A stretch of DNA of 43,014 nt from Clostridiales bacterium. GTDB lineage: Bacteria; Bacillota; Clostridia; Lachnospirales; WQUN01. The stretch covers positions 1 to 43,014 of the forward strand of contig JAISZB010000052.1 in the NCBI GenBank assembly GCA_031269465.1, written 5' to 3'. A model generated the notes under the pieces. The model saw only the letters and a list, made by a program, of their open reading frames with translations, did not search any database and was not told where the DNA came from. Below are positions 17,151-25,790 of the stretch, piece after piece (the first letter of the stretch is position 1; every line of letters begins with the position of its first letter). A program made the translations under genes and the position numbers.

Positions 17151-18341
17151 ATGAAAGTTCTTGTCGTAAACTGCGGCAGCTCGTCGCTTAAATATCAGCT
17201 CATTGACATGGAGGATGAAAGCGTTCTGGCCAAAGGCCTATGCGAGCGCATAGGAATTGACGGAAAGCTCAAGCATGAGTCGCCGGGCAAGCCCGACTAT
17301 GCAGTCGACGCTCCGATGAAAGACCATACGGAAGCTATCAGGCTGGTCGTTGAGGCGCTGCTTGATACGGATCACGGCGTTATAAAATCCATGAGCGAGG
17401 TGAACGCCGTCGGACACCGGGTGGTGCACGGCGGGGAGTTCTTCAGCCAGTCGGTGATAATTGACGCCGAGGTGAAAAAGGCTATAGAGGCCTGCTGCGA
17501 TCTGGCGCCTTTGCACAATCCGCCGAACCTAATAGGCATCAACGCATGCGAAGCCCTTATGAAGGACATGCCTCAGGTGGCTGTATTTGACACCGCATTT
17601 CATCAGACTATGCCGCCCAAGGCCTATCTATACTCAATACCGTATGAGCTCTATGAGAAGTACAAAATCCGCAAATACGGATTCCACGGCTCCAGCCACA
17701 AATTTGTATCCGACAGAGCCGCTAAAATCCTTGGCAAACCCATTGAAAGCCTTAAGATAATCACATGCCATCTAGGAAACGGAGCAAGCGTCTGCGCGGT
17801 TGACAAAGGCAAGTCCGTCGACACGTCCATGGGCTTTACCCCGCTTGAGGGACTGACGATGGGAACAAGATCTGGAAGCCTCGATCCGGCTATAGTCTCT
17901 TTTCTTATGGGAAAAGAGGGGCTTAGCGTACAGGATGTCGAAAGCATTTTAAACAAGAAGTCGGGCGTGCTTGGACTCTCCGGAGTCTCCAGCGACTTTA
18001 GGGACATAGAGGCGGCAAAGAGCGAAGGAAATGAGCGCGCAGCCATAGCTCTGGACGTCTTCCACTACAGAGTGGCAAAGACCGCAGGAGAGTACGCGGC
18101 AGCCATGAATGGAGTGGATGCTGTGGCCTTCACGGCTGGCCTTGGTGAAAACAGCCCCAAGTCAAGGGCTGCGGTATGCTCGTATTTGAAATACATGGGC
18201 CTTGAGGTGGACGATGAGAAGAACGCTTGCAGGGGAAAAGAGATTGTCTTTTCCACAGGCGCCTCAAAGGTCAAGGCGATTGTAATACCTACAAACGAAG
18301 AGCTTGTGATTGCAAGGGATACAAAGGAGCTCCTGGGCTAG
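17151..18341 (+). CDS. ackA: Acetate kinase
   Basis: The 396-residue ASKHA-fold kinase makes ATP and acetate from acetyl phosphate. The N-terminal signature [16 protein letters not shown] (residues 3-18), the [34 protein letters not shown] segment and the [27 protein letters not shown] phosphate-binding block are intact. EELVIARDT near the C-terminus is also typical. The length is standard (about 400). It forms the usual fermentation pair with pta. The start region is unusually structured, as described for 17101-17142. An expansion of short-codon repeats or a frameshift is not seen. Confidence 0.97.
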   Translation: MKVLVVNCGSSSLKYQLIDMEDESVLAKGLCERIGIDGKLKHESPGKPDYAVDAPMKDHTEAIRLVVEALLDTDHGVIKSMSEVNAVGHRVVHGGEFFSQSVIIDAEVKKAIEACCDLAPLHNPPNLIGINACEALMKDMPQVAVFDTAFHQTMPPKAYLYSIPYELYEKYKIRKYGFHGSSHKFVSDRAAKILGKPIESLKIITCHLGNGASVCAVDKGKSVDTSMGFTPLEGLTMGTRSGSLDPAIVSFLMGKEGLSVQDVESILNKKSGVLGLSGVSSDFRDIEAAKSEGNERAAIALDVFHYRVAKTAGEYAAAMNGVDAVAFTAGLGENSPKSRAAVCSYLKYMGLEVDDEKNACRGKEIVFSTGASKVKAIVIPTNEELVIARDTKELLG

Positions 18342-18369
18342 GGAAATAAAAGCTTGCCTGGAAAAGGCA

Positions 18370-18512
18370 TCCGTTTTGCAGTTGCTGACTTGCCTCCGCA
18401 CGCGCCGATTTTGGGGCAGGATTATCCACTTTCAAGGCGCGAAGCGCCGATATCGGCGTTTCGCGCTTAATCCTTCCTCTAAATTGGAACCTTTGGGTGC
18501 AATCAGCACATA
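18370..18512. repeat. PIR copy 10, diverged core
   Basis: The inner palindrome is well kept (AAGGCGCGAAGCGCCGATAT against CGGCGTTTCGCGCTT), and GATTTTGGGGCAGGATTATCC faces CTTCCTCTAAATTGG. The right end is GTGCAATCAGCACATA. The outer stem is partly eroded. Confidence 0.7.
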
Positions 18513-18724
18513 AATCATCCATAGACGTTTGAATGATCAGCCTATAAACCCGGACTTCCAGACGGGCGCCTGCATAAAAGAGGAGAAATCAGCAAGCGTC
18601 GGAAAGACGGCGAGTCCTAAGCCTGAATTATCTTCGGGAATGCTTTGATTTAACGTTGCAAAAAGCCACGGTGCACCCTTCTCAGAGCGCGCCTTCCAAA
18701 GACTCCGCAAATGATTTCTGCGGC

Positions 18725-18861
18725 TATACCGATTCGCAGTCAAATGCAACGATTTTGGAGCTTGATTATCCATAGAGCAGTGCGAAATGACGAAATCGGC
18801 ATTTCGCACCCACTGCATAGTCAATCTCCAAAATCGGAGCTTTAGTATGCAAATCAGTATA
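18725..18861. repeat. PIR copy 11, core form
   Basis: Complete from TATACCGATTCGCAGTCAAA to TATGCAAATCAGTATA. The outer stem is CGATTTTGGAG and CTCCAAAATCG, whereas most copies have CCTTTTTTGGAG and CTCCAAAAAAGG. Both arms changed and the pairing is intact. Confidence 0.88.
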
Positions 18862-18951
18862 GTTGCGCTTAACTTGCGATGCCTTTAGATTTAGGCCATG
18901 CAGGAAGTTTTTCTCATTCAGCCGCGGTTTTTCATTTTTTCATCATCCTTA

Positions 18952-18981
18952 TTGACATTTGGCGAAGAACTGGTTTATACT
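18952..18981 (+). promoter_or_regulatory. Strong promoter for the DUF177-rpmF unit
   Basis: A perfect TTGACA at 18952-18957 is followed by TTATAC/TATACT at 18975-18981, giving 17- or 18-bp spacing. It is the best -35 box in the window and gives a leader of about 205 nt before DUF177. Confidence 0.75.
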
Positions 18982-19103
18982 TAGGCGTATTTGAAAATCG
19001 CCAAAGCGCAGCGAAGCATGGAAAAACAGGTCAAAGGTTATGCTCGTTCGCGATTCTCCCGGATTATCCCCTTAATCAGCATTATGGGCGCCGCAGGAGC
19101 AGC

Positions 19104-19157
19104 TATACTGGTTTTCATATAGAATTGCCTCAAGGAGCATTTGCTGAAAATCTGCAT
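19104..19157. repeat. PIR copy 12, short terminal-only form
   Basis: TATACTGGTTTTCATATAGAATTGCC and GGAGCATTTGCTGAAAATCTGCAT are the two ends joined with almost no interior. It lies in the DUF177 leader. Confidence 0.55.
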
Positions 19158-19189
19158 GGTTAAGATGCGCGCCGAAGAAGAGGTTTGAT

Positions 19190-19699
19190 ATGTCGCTGAT
19201 AGACTTAGCCGGTTTGACTCAAGGCAGCCTTATGCCGATTGACTTTGAAGAGAAAGTAGTCATACCTAAGGATTACAACTCTTTGGAAGGATGCGCTTCA
19301 GTCGTTTTTTCAGGAGGGCTCTCCAAAGAAAATGGAAAATTTATTTTAAGCGGCAAGGCCTCAGCCTCTTTCAAAGCGGCATGCGATTTTTGCCTCACTG
19401 AATTTGACGCCGAGCTTGCATTTCCCATTTGCGAGATTTTCGTTAATGGAGCTGAAGAAAGCCTGCCGCCCGATGATGATGCTTGGCGTTTTTCCGGAAA
19501 TGCCATTGATTTTAGCGAAGCGCTGAGAACGAACTTTCTTGTGAATTTTCCGCCGTCATTTATCTGCAGGGAAGGTTGCAAGGGGCTTTGCAGCCGCTGC
19601 GGCCAAAATCTCAATGAAAAGAGCTGCGATTGTCAAAAAGGCTCTGAAGATTTCCGCTTCGATAATCTGCGTCAATTATTTTCAAATGAGGAGGTGTAG
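19190..19699 (+). CDS. yceD: YceD/DUF177 family protein
   Basis: The protein is 169 residues. It has the DUF177 features: an acidic middle, the SGKASASFKAACDFCLTEFDAEL block (about 64-86) with CDFC, and a cysteine-rich C-terminus (CREGCKGLCSRCGQNLNEKSC) able to bind a metal. In many bacteria this gene directly precedes rpmF and is linked to 23S rRNA accumulation or processing; that role is established for relatives and inferred here. The rpmF start is four bases after its stop and the two genes share one strong promoter and one terminator. Confidence 0.92.
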   Translation: MSLIDLAGLTQGSLMPIDFEEKVVIPKDYNSLEGCASVVFSGGLSKENGKFILSGKASASFKAACDFCLTEFDAELAFPICEIFVNGAEESLPPDDDAWRFSGNAIDFSEALRTNFLVNFPPSFICREGCKGLCSRCGQNLNEKSCDCQKGSEDFRFDNLRQLFSNEEV

Positions 19700-19702
19700 C
19701 AT

Positions 19703-19888
19703 ATGTCAATTTGCCCTAAAGGCAAAACTTCTAAAGCCAGAAGAGACAAGCGGAAGGCCCAGAGCTGGAAGATCCCGACGCTGAGCCTGGTTCCGTGCTC
19801 TAAGTGCGGTATGCTGATGCAGGCGCACAGAGTCTGCAGGTCTTGCGGAACATACAATAAAAAAGAAGTAATAAAAATCGCTGAGTAA
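19703..19888 (+). CDS. rpmF: 50S ribosomal protein L32
   Basis: The 61-residue protein has the TSKARRDKRKAQ core near the N-terminus and a zinc ribbon of the C+ type (CSKC at 33-36 and CRSC at 46-49). It begins MSICPKGKTSKARR where many relatives begin MAVPKRKTSKARR. It is preceded by AGGAGGTG and by DUF177 with a 3-base gap. Confidence 0.97.
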   Translation: MSICPKGKTSKARRDKRKAQSWKIPTLSLVPCSKCGMLMQAHRVCRSCGTYNKKEVIKIAE

Positions 19889-19891
19889 ATA

Positions 19892-19920
19892 GAAAGACAG
19901 CAAAGTTGCTGTCTTTTTTT
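19892..19920 (+). terminator. Rho-independent terminator after rpmF
   Basis: AAAGACAGC and GCTGTCTTT form a nine-pair stem with a six-base loop, ending in a run of seven T. This is the clearest terminator in the window. Confidence 0.93.
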
Positions 19921-19962
19921 CACATTTGCATCCGCAGCCGGAAGCTCTGCCCGAGATTTTCG

Positions 19963-20120
19963 CTTTATTTGCATATGAACCCCCATGAAGCTTCGCTGCA
20001 CAGTGAGCGCGAAATGCCGGCATCAATCGCGCCTTGATAGCGCTGAATTCACGCATTTAAGATTCAACTCCAGCGGACAGTCAAGCTGATGCAGGCGCAT
20101 TTTACTGCGAATCGGGGCAT
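19963..20120. repeat. PIR copy 13, GAATTCA-module form
   Basis: The left end TTTATTTGCATATGAACCCCC resembles the long arm and is followed by the shortened TGAAGCTTCGCTGCA. The interior is GTGAGCGCGAAATGCCGGCATC, then CGCCTTGATAGCGCTGAATTCACGCATTTAAGATTCA and GACAGTCAAGC. The copy appears to be a chimera of the long-arm and module forms. Confidence 0.75.
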
Positions 20121-20202
20121 GGGCATCAGCGCCGGCTGACTTGCGCCAAGAAAGGATAAGCGGCTTCCAAGCTCTTTTTTGCTTGGAGCCGCAGGAGAAC
20201 GC

Positions 20203-21216
20203 ATGAAAGAGCCTGCTTCAATTGCTATCGATGCCATGGGCGGAGACAACGCTCCGGGCGAAATAGTAAAGGGTGCGATTGACGCCCTTAAAGGCAATGA
20301 TATAAAGATACTGCTTGCTGGAAAAGAGCATGCCATAAGGGAAGAACTGGAGAAATACTCCTATGATGCCGGACGCGTCGCGATCATTGACGCTTCTGAA
20401 GTTATAACGAACGACGAGGCTCCCGCGACAGCCATCAGGCAGAAAAAGAACAGTTCGGTTGCGCTAGGCCTTTTGGCTGTAAAAGAAGGCAGAGCTTCGT
20501 CATTTGTGTCCGCTGGCCCGACCGGCGCCATCCTGACAGGGGCGACGGTTATAATCGGACGTATAAAAGGCATAGAGAGGCCTGCTTTAGGCGCTCTGCT
20601 GCCAAACGCCAAAGGCTTTTCATTTCTTATAGACAGCGGAGCGAACGTTGACTCCAAGCCCTCATACTTGCTCCAGTTCGCAAAAATGGGATCCATATAC
20701 ATGGAAAATGTGGTGGGGATTCAAAATCCCAGAGTCGGACTTTTAAACATCGGCGCGGAGAAAGAGAAGGGAAATGCGCTGGTTAAGGAGGCGTACGAGC
20801 TCATTGAAAGAAGCGGCGTCAATTTCATCGGAAACATAGAGGCGAGAGATGTGCCAATGGGCGGGGCTGACGTCGTAGTCGCCGATGGATTCGCTGGAAA
20901 TGTCGTTTTGAAGCATACGGAAGGCTTGGCCAAGGCTCTTATGATGATGATTAAGAAGGAGCTCATGTCAAGCTTCGCCTCTAAAATTGGAGCGGCGCTT
21001 GCAAGCGGCGCATTTAAAAACCTAAGGAAGAGCTTTGATTATACTGAAATCGGCGGAGCGCCGTTTCTCGGCCTCAAGGGCCTTGTTGTGAAGGCGCACG
21101 GGGAGTCCAACGCCAGAGCGATTGAAATGGCTGTCAGATCCTGCATATCGTTTTCAGAGAAAGAGCTGGCCCGCAGGATTGAGGAGAGCTTGTCCATAGA
21201 AGCGCCCCCCAAGTGA
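20203..21216 (+). CDS. plsX: Phosphate acyltransferase PlsX
   Basis: The 337-residue enzyme forms acyl phosphate from acyl-ACP for phospholipid synthesis, acting at the membrane surface. The start at 20203 has GGAG ten bases upstream; an upstream TTG gives eight more residues. Family blocks are IAIDAMGGDNAPGEIVKGA (about 6-24), FVSAGPTGAILTGATVIIGRIKGIERPAL (about 104-132) and the IGNIEARDVPMGGADVVVADGFAGNVVLKHTEG block. In many Firmicutes fapR precedes it and fabD/fabG follow; here acpP follows 920 bp later and I see no FapR palindrome. Confidence 0.96.
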   Translation: MKEPASIAIDAMGGDNAPGEIVKGAIDALKGNDIKILLAGKEHAIREELEKYSYDAGRVAIIDASEVITNDEAPATAIRQKKNSSVALGLLAVKEGRASSFVSAGPTGAILTGATVIIGRIKGIERPALGALLPNAKGFSFLIDSGANVDSKPSYLLQFAKMGSIYMENVVGIQNPRVGLLNIGAEKEKGNALVKEAYELIERSGVNFIGNIEARDVPMGGADVVVADGFAGNVVLKHTEGLAKALMMMIKKELMSSFASKIGAALASGAFKNLRKSFDYTEIGGAPFLGLKGLVVKAHGESNARAIEMAVRSCISFSEKELARRIEESLSIEAPPK

Positions 21217-21363
21217 TAGCGCAGTGGTGCCAGGCGATTCGTTCAAGCCTTATTTTTCATCCCGCAGGCGGGTCCTCAGCCAATCGCGCGGAATGTAAGA
21301 TAAAGCTTGAACGGGGCCGACAGCCGGCTTTTTATGACGATCTTCAGCAACCTCCGCATTATT

Positions 21364-21427
21364 CAATCTGCATATGAACCCCTATGACTCTGCACCTCGC
21401 TGCCGATGATGAAATCAGCCGAATATA
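21364..21427. repeat. Partial PIR arm fragment
   Basis: TCTGCATATGAACCCCTATGACTC followed by a region resembling the long arm stops where copy 14 begins. It is probably a decayed partial element interrupted by copy 14. Confidence 0.5.
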
Positions 21428-21656
21428 TACCGCTTTTCATCAAATGTTCCTTTTTGGAGCTTGACTGTCCATTGAGTGGTGCGATTGATATCGGCATTTT
21501 GCACTCGCTGTATAATCAAGCTCCAAAAAAGGTAATTTAGTACGAAAGCAAGCGCAGGATTTTGTAAAATTAGCCGCTAAGATTTATTATTCCGACAACT
21601 TTCATCATTGGTGGTGATGCGTTAGCGTCATAGAGGTTTATATGAAAAGCAGTATA
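21426..21656 (-). repeat. PIR copy 14, long-arm form, reverse orientation
   Basis: Read on the minus strand it starts TATACTGCTTTTCATATAAACC and ends AAAAGCGGTATATA. The core stem is full (TTTTTGGAGCTTGACTGTCC and ATAATCAAGCTCCAAAAAA on the plus strand). The middle of the long arm (about 21545-21600) differs from copies 1, 2 and 20, so arm segments have been exchanged. The core is nearly identical to the copy at the window's right end. Confidence 0.9.
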
Positions 21657-21678
21657 GCAGCGCAACGCATCAGCCGAT

Positions 21679-21814
21679 TATACAGCTTTTCATCAAATGT
21701 TCCTTTTTTGGAGCTTGATTATCCATAGAGTGGTGCGAAATGCCGAGATCGGCATTTTGCACTCGCTGTATAATCAAGCTCCAAAAAAGGTAATTTTATA
21801 TGAAAAGCAGTATA
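21679..21814. repeat. PIR copy 15, core form
   Basis: A complete core copy from TATACAGCTTTTCATCAAATG to TATATGAAAAGCAGTATA. TTTTTTGGAGCTTGATTAT pairs with ATAATCAAGCTCCAAAAAA over 19 bases, and the inner GCGAAATGCCGA and TCGGCATTTTGC also pair. It is among the least decayed copies. Confidence 0.92.
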
Positions 21815-22039
21815 ACTTAGCCTATAGACTTAAATTATTGAATTTCATCGCTTTATGGCCGGTTTTATTAAGCTCCCCTCAGTTCCTATTCTAGCTTGGC
21901 TGCGCTTGAAAGTGGATAGCAAAATTTGACTTAAGCGCGTTCGGCTGAAAATCAGCGGCAATGCGTTTGTCTTCGCGAAAGCCCGTCCGCCTCGATTGAT
22001 GCCGTGGATCTTCAAGCGCTTTCTTTCGCGGTAAAAATA

Positions 22040-22068
22040 TTGAACCGTTCTTCGTTTTATGTTATACT
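22040..22068 (+). promoter_or_regulatory. Promoter of acpP-rnc
   Basis: TTGAAC at 22040-22045, a 17-bp spacer and TATACT at 22063-22068, about 65 bases before the acpP start. Confidence 0.7.
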
Positions 22069-22136
22069 TCAGTATGTCCTCAAGAACAGCTTCCTGGGGC
22101 TTTGTCGAGCCTCAGGCGATTAAGGAGGGAAAATAT

Positions 22137-22364
22137 ATGGAGTTTGAAAAGATTCAGGAAATAATTGCGGACACCATGGGGATAGCCCCTGAGAAGATCA
22201 CGATGAATACATCGTTCACAGAGGATTTAGGCGCGGATTCTCTTGATGTGTATCAGATCATCCTGGCTTTGGAGCAGACATTCGAGATGGAGTTCCTGAA
22301 CGAGGATTCCGACAAAATTAGGACTGTAGGAGATGCGGTATCCTACATCCAGAACGCCAGGTAA
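22137..22364 (+). CDS. acpP: Acyl carrier protein
   Basis: The 75-residue acidic protein carries fatty acyl chains on a phosphopantetheine arm. The DLGADSLDVYQI motif is present with the modified serine at position 35. The start follows TTAAGGAGGGAAAATAT. An open frame extending 26 codons upstream contains the promoter and is not coding. rnc starts five bases after the stop, the usual arrangement. Confidence 0.97.
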   Translation: MEFEKIQEIIADTMGIAPEKITMNTSFTEDLGADSLDVYQIILALEQTFEMEFLNEDSDKIRTVGDAVSYIQNAR

Positions 22365-22369
22365 GTCTT

Positions 22370-23062
22370 ATGTACGAAAGCTTTTTTCAAGAGATTCAAT
22401 ACCAGTTCAAAAATGTGGAGCTTCTTGAGATGGCCTTCACGCACAGCTCATTCGCGCATGAAAAGGAGTTCTGCATCCAGCCCCACAACGAGCGGGTGGA
22501 GTTTTTGGGAGACTCTGTGTTGGAACTGGCTATAAGCGAGATTTTATACAAGAAATTTCCCGACTATACAGAAGGCCAGCTGACCAAATTCAGGGCTGGG
22601 CTGGTGTGCGAGGCCAGCTTGGCTAAGCTTGCCCGCAAAATCGACATCGAAAGATTTCTGAAGCTGGGCAAGGGCGAGGAGGGCATGGGCGGCAGGCATA
22701 GGGACGCCCTTTTGGCAGACGCATTCGAGGCGGTAATCGGAGCCGTATATTTAGACGGCGGCTTGGAAAATGCCGACAATTTCATCTCCCGCCTATTTGA
22801 GCCTGAAATAAAATGCCTCATGGATTGCTTTGAATTTACAGACAACAAAACTTATCTTCAAGAGGCTCTGCAGAGATCGAGCAAAGAGCCGATTGTTTAC
22901 ACAATAACAAATGAGACGGGCCCCGATCATGACAAGACATTTACAGCCCAGGTCATACACAAGGGCGCGGTGCTTGGAACAGGCACTGGAAAGAGCAAGA
23001 AGGAAGCTGAGCAGAGCGCCGCTCTCGCGGCCATTCAAAAAATGAACTTGTCTCTAAAATGA
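22370..23062 (+). CDS. rnc: Ribonuclease III
   Basis: The 230-residue double-strand-specific RNase acts in rRNA and mRNA processing. The catalytic domain (1-150) has the signature NERVEFLGDSVLELA (about 40-54) and DAFEAVIGAVYLDGG (about 117-131), containing the metal-binding acidic residues. A double-stranded RNA-binding domain follows (about 158-228, TYLQEALQ through KSKKEAEQSAALAAIQKM). smc often follows rnc in Firmicutes; here spoVS does. The many long hairpins of this genome are potential substrates, which is speculation. Confidence 0.97.
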   Translation: MYESFFQEIQYQFKNVELLEMAFTHSSFAHEKEFCIQPHNERVEFLGDSVLELAISEILYKKFPDYTEGQLTKFRAGLVCEASLAKLARKIDIERFLKLGKGEEGMGGRHRDALLADAFEAVIGAVYLDGGLENADNFISRLFEPEIKCLMDCFEFTDNKTYLQEALQRSSKEPIVYTITNETGPDHDKTFTAQVIHKGAVLGTGTGKSKKEAEQSAALAAIQKMNLSLK

Positions 23063-23146
23063 CAATATTTTACCCTACTCCCAGTGGTATATTTTCTTCC
23101 CGTATGCGCAAAATATTTTTATATTGCACGATAGGGAGGAAACTGT

Positions 23147-23407
23147 ATGGAAACTTTGAAGGTGTCGTCTTCGTCCGTGCCGAAATCAGTCGCTGGAGCC
23201 ATTGCTGCCATCTCTCGAAACGAACAGCAGGTTGACTTGGTTGCCATAGGGGCCAGCGCTGTTAATCAGGCCGTTAAAAGCATCGCAATAGCTAGAGGAT
23301 ATGTAGCCCCTAACGGTATTGAGTTAGTATGCATACCATCATTCTCCCAGCTGGAAGTGGATGGGTTGACTAAAACGTCGATTCATTTTCTGGTTGAGCG
23401 AAGATAG
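23147..23407 (+). CDS. spoVS: Stage V sporulation protein S
   Basis: The 86-residue protein matches SpoVS across its length (KSVAGAIAAISRNEQQVDLVAIGASAVNQAVKSIAIARGY). It is an Alba-like nucleic-acid-binding fold that affects spore development in Bacillus; close homologues are highly conserved in spore formers. GGGAGGAAA lies eight bases before the ATG. It is single-gene, with its own terminator. Its presence is the main evidence for a spore-forming lineage. Confidence 0.96.
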   Translation: METLKVSSSSVPKSVAGAIAAISRNEQQVDLVAIGASAVNQAVKSIAIARGYVAPNGIELVCIPSFSQLEVDGLTKTSIHFLVERR

Positions 23408-23424
23408 CGAGAAGACAAATAGAA

Positions 23425-23487
23425 GCCGCCGCTTCCAGCCGCTTAGCAATATTTAAGGATTAGCGGAGCCGGAGCCGGCGGTTTTTT
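23425..23487 (+). terminator. Terminator after spoVS
   Basis: CCGCCG at 23426-23431 pairs with CGGCGG at 23476-23481, with a weaker inner stem (CCGCTTAG region with TTAGCGG), and TTTTTT follows. Confidence 0.75.
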
Positions 23488-23586
23488 GCGCTTGCCTTTA
23501 TGTGCCTTTGCGCAACAGACGTTCATCGGCGTATAAGTCCATCCTCCGGATGGGCTTTTTTGCTTATTTGCACCTCTGGAGGGGCG

Positions 23587-23715
23587 CATGCTGATTTGCA
23601 GCCGTATGCGCTGATTATCCATTTGCAAGGCGCGAAATGCCGATAGCGGCATTTTGCGCCTTAAAAGCGGATAGACAAGATCAAAGATAGGAACTATTAT
23701 ATAAAAATCAGCATA
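23587..23715. repeat. PIR copy 16, diverged core
   Basis: From CATGCTGATTTGCAG to AAAAATCAGCATA. The inner palindrome AAGGCGCGAAATGCCGATAG against CGGCATTTTGCGCCTT is strong, while the GGAGC stem is replaced by CTGATTATCC and GGATAGACAAGATC. Confidence 0.75.
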
Positions 23716-23767
23716 GCATTCAGGAATATCCACGTTGCTGCGCGCATATTTGCGCTGCGTCTTGTCC

Positions 23768-23796
23768 TTGCAAAAAGCGCGAGTTGTATATATAAT
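23768..23796 (+). promoter_or_regulatory. Promoter of the flavoprotein gene
   Basis: TTGCAA at 23768-23773, a 17-bp spacer and TATAAT at 23791-23796, about 48 bases before the chosen start. Confidence 0.7.
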
Positions 23797-23844
23797 ATTT
23801 GAAGACGCGCCTTAAGGCGCGCTAGATTGGCTCTGGTGAGTAAT

Positions 23845-25059
23845 TTGAAGAAAACGGTGATAATCGGAGGCGGGCCGGCTGGAATGCTGGCCGCCTCTAC
23901 TGCGGCAGCCAGGGGAGTTAAGGTCGTTCTCGCGGAGAAAAACGGCCGTCTCGGCAAAAAGCTCTATATAACGGGAAAAGGAAGATGCAACCTTACAAAT
24001 GATTCCGATCCGGAAGTTCACATTCAAAACGCGGCGTCAAACCCAAGCTTCCTATACAGCGCTCTGTATGCCTTTGGAAGCGATAGAACCATGTCCATGT
24101 TCGAGGAGATGGGAGTCAAGCTCAAGGTGGAGCGGGGGGGCAGGGTATTTCCCGCTTCCGACAAGTCAAGCGACATAGTAAGCGCAATGGAGCGTCTTGT
24201 CAGAAAAAGCGGCGCAGAGGTTCTCCTTGGATTAAAAGCTTTAAGGCTGTTAAGCTCTAGCGGCCGAATATCAGGGGTAAGGACAAGCGCAGGATTAATT
24301 AAGGCGGATTCAGTGATAATTGCCGCCGGAGGCATGGCGTACCCTCTTACTGGATCCAACGGGGACGGATACAAACTGGCAAGGCAGGCTGGGCATGAGA
24401 TGGCCGAGCCATATCCGGCGCTCGCGCCTCTCTGCGTAAAAGAGGCTTGGGTTGGAGATTTAGAAGGCCTCAGCCTGAAGAACGCGGCAATAGCTATTAC
24501 GAGCGGCGGGCGCAAAGTATACTCTGATTTCGGAGAGATGCTTTTCACGGACAGAGGCGTCTCAGGCCCAATCATTTTAAGCGCCAGCTGCTTCATACAC
24601 GGCGTTGCCAACCCCAGCCTCGCAATTGATCTCAAGCCGGCTTTGGATGAGCTTGAGCTGGATAAAAGAATAGTAAGGGACTTTTCTTCCTTTTCCAATA
24701 GAAACTATTCAAATTCCCTGGAAATGCTGCTTCCCAGAAAGATGATTCCTGTTATAATAGAACTCTCGGGTATAGATCCCTTAAAAAAAGTTCATGAAAT
24801 AACAGTTAAGGAGCGCAGGCGTCTAGTTCGGCTGCTAAAGGGGCTGGAACTGAATGTAATCGGGACGGGAGGCTTTAACGAGTCCATCATCACAGGCGGA
24901 GGAGTTAAAGTTGAAGGCATCAATCCTTCCACAATGGAATCGAAAATTGTCCAAGGGCTATATTTCGCGGGTGAAGTGATAGATGTGAATTCACTTACAG
25001 GCGGCTATAATCTGCAAGTCGCCTTTTCAACCGGATATCTCGCGGGTATGAACTGCTAA
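23845..25059 (+). CDS. HI0933/BaiN-family NAD(P)/FAD-dependent oxidoreductase
   Basis: The protein is 404 residues from the TTG at 23845 (GGTGAG just upstream). A TTG at 23827 would add six residues. The FAD-binding loop VIIGGGPAGMLAAS is at the N-terminus, followed by KLYITGKGRCNLTN, a family hallmark. A second nucleotide-binding segment (IIAAGGMAYPLTGSNGDGY, around 160) and the C-terminal GLYFAGEVIDVNSLTGGYNLQVAFSTG complete the HI0933 pattern. Members include bile-acid reductases (BaiN) and uncharacterised housekeeping proteins. The gene is often found near cmk in Clostridia, as here. The substrate is unknown. Confidence 0.92.
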   Translation: MKKTVIIGGGPAGMLAASTAAARGVKVVLAEKNGRLGKKLYITGKGRCNLTNDSDPEVHIQNAASNPSFLYSALYAFGSDRTMSMFEEMGVKLKVERGGRVFPASDKSSDIVSAMERLVRKSGAEVLLGLKALRLLSSSGRISGVRTSAGLIKADSVIIAAGGMAYPLTGSNGDGYKLARQAGHEMAEPYPALAPLCVKEAWVGDLEGLSLKNAAIAITSGGRKVYSDFGEMLFTDRGVSGPIILSASCFIHGVANPSLAIDLKPALDELELDKRIVRDFSSFSNRNYSNSLEMLLPRKMIPVIIELSGIDPLKKVHEITVKERRRLVRLLKGLELNVIGTGGFNESIITGGGVKVEGINPSTMESKIVQGLYFAGEVIDVNSLTGGYNLQVAFSTGYLAGMNC

Positions 25060-25244
25060 TTTTTAGCATCTAAGCGATTGAAATAAACTTTTTATTGCAG
25101 AGCTTACTTCATTTCGTATAATATACTCTTATGTAGCTTTATTGCTTATGCAAAGATGCTAATCTATCCATTATGTCAATAATGTTTATAATGAAAAGAC
25201 TAATATTATTCTTTTTGAAGGTTGCAGCGATGCTGAAGCTCATT
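25060..25244. other. AT-rich spacer with an orphan promoter
   Basis: TTGCAG at 25095-25100, a 16-bp spacer and TATAAT at 25117-25122 form a good promoter, but about 670 bases of mostly repeat sequence separate it from the next gene. I see no open frame behind it. It could make an untranslated leader for the chorismate mutase-CMP kinase gene or a small RNA. Confidence 0.5.
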
Positions 25245-25384
25245 GTATAGCTGCGATTTTGAGGTAGAATTATGCAATGGCTTTCGATGGATAATGCAAA
25301 TGTCTGCGCGGTAGACCGCTAGTCGTCATGCGGCGTAAAAGCGGACAACCAAGCTTCAAAATAGGAACCTCATATGAAAATCCA
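25245..25384. repeat. PIR copy 17, decayed core
   Basis: TATAGCTGCGATTTTGAGG is the eroded left end and CTTCAAAATAGGAACCTCAT with ATGAAAATCC the right. GGATAATGC and GCGGACAACC replace the usual inner arms. Confidence 0.6.
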
Positions 25385-25429
25385 ATTGACTGCGAGTCGT
25401 CTTAAGCTTTAAATCGAATGGCGATATTT

Positions 25430-25589
25430 TGCCGATTTGCAATCCTATGCGCCTGCTTTGGAGATTGGCTGTCCGCTGGAACTGAATCCTGAATGCGTGA
25501 ATTCAGCGCTATCAAGGCTCGATTGATATCTGCACCGTTCAATGGACAGTCAAGCTTCAAAAAAGAAACATTGAATGAAAATCGGCATA
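25430..25589. repeat. PIR copy 18, GAATTCA-module form
   Basis: From TGCCGATTTGCAATCC to GAATGAAAATCGGCATA. The module is in the opposite orientation to that at 36248-36412 (CTGAATCCTGAATGCGTGAATTCAGCGCTATCAAGG). Confidence 0.82.
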
Positions 25590-25708
25590 CAAGCAAATGG
25601 AAGAAGGGAGGGCTGCCTAAGGGGATTGCTTGATGGGCCGATTCGCCAGGCAAGCGTTTTTAAGGTCTGCCAAATTCAAAATAAACGCTTTGGCTATTGG
25701 TCCGCGTA

Positions 25709-25765
25709 ATGCCGATTTGCATTCAGATGTCCCAAAATCGGAACTTTCATATGCAAATCAGCATA
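25709..25765. repeat. PIR copy 19, short terminal-only form
   Basis: ATGCCGATTTGCATTCAGATG and CATATGCAAATCAGCATA are the two ends, with only about 20 bases between them (CCCAAAATCGGAACTTT). Confidence 0.75.
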
Positions 25766-25790
25766 ATTCCTGACAGGCGGTTTTTTTAAG

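Noticed and set aside
18537-18824. 95-codon minus-strand frame before DUF177
   Set aside because: It runs through PIR copy 11 and a non-coding spacer, and its ends lie in repeat sequence.
20121-20202. FapR operator before plsX
   Set aside because: No recognisable FapR palindrome or fapR gene is visible near plsX.
22059-22136. Longer N-terminus of the acyl carrier protein
   Set aside because: The extra codons contain the promoter -10 box and the ribosome binding site, and ACPs start at the chosen ATG.
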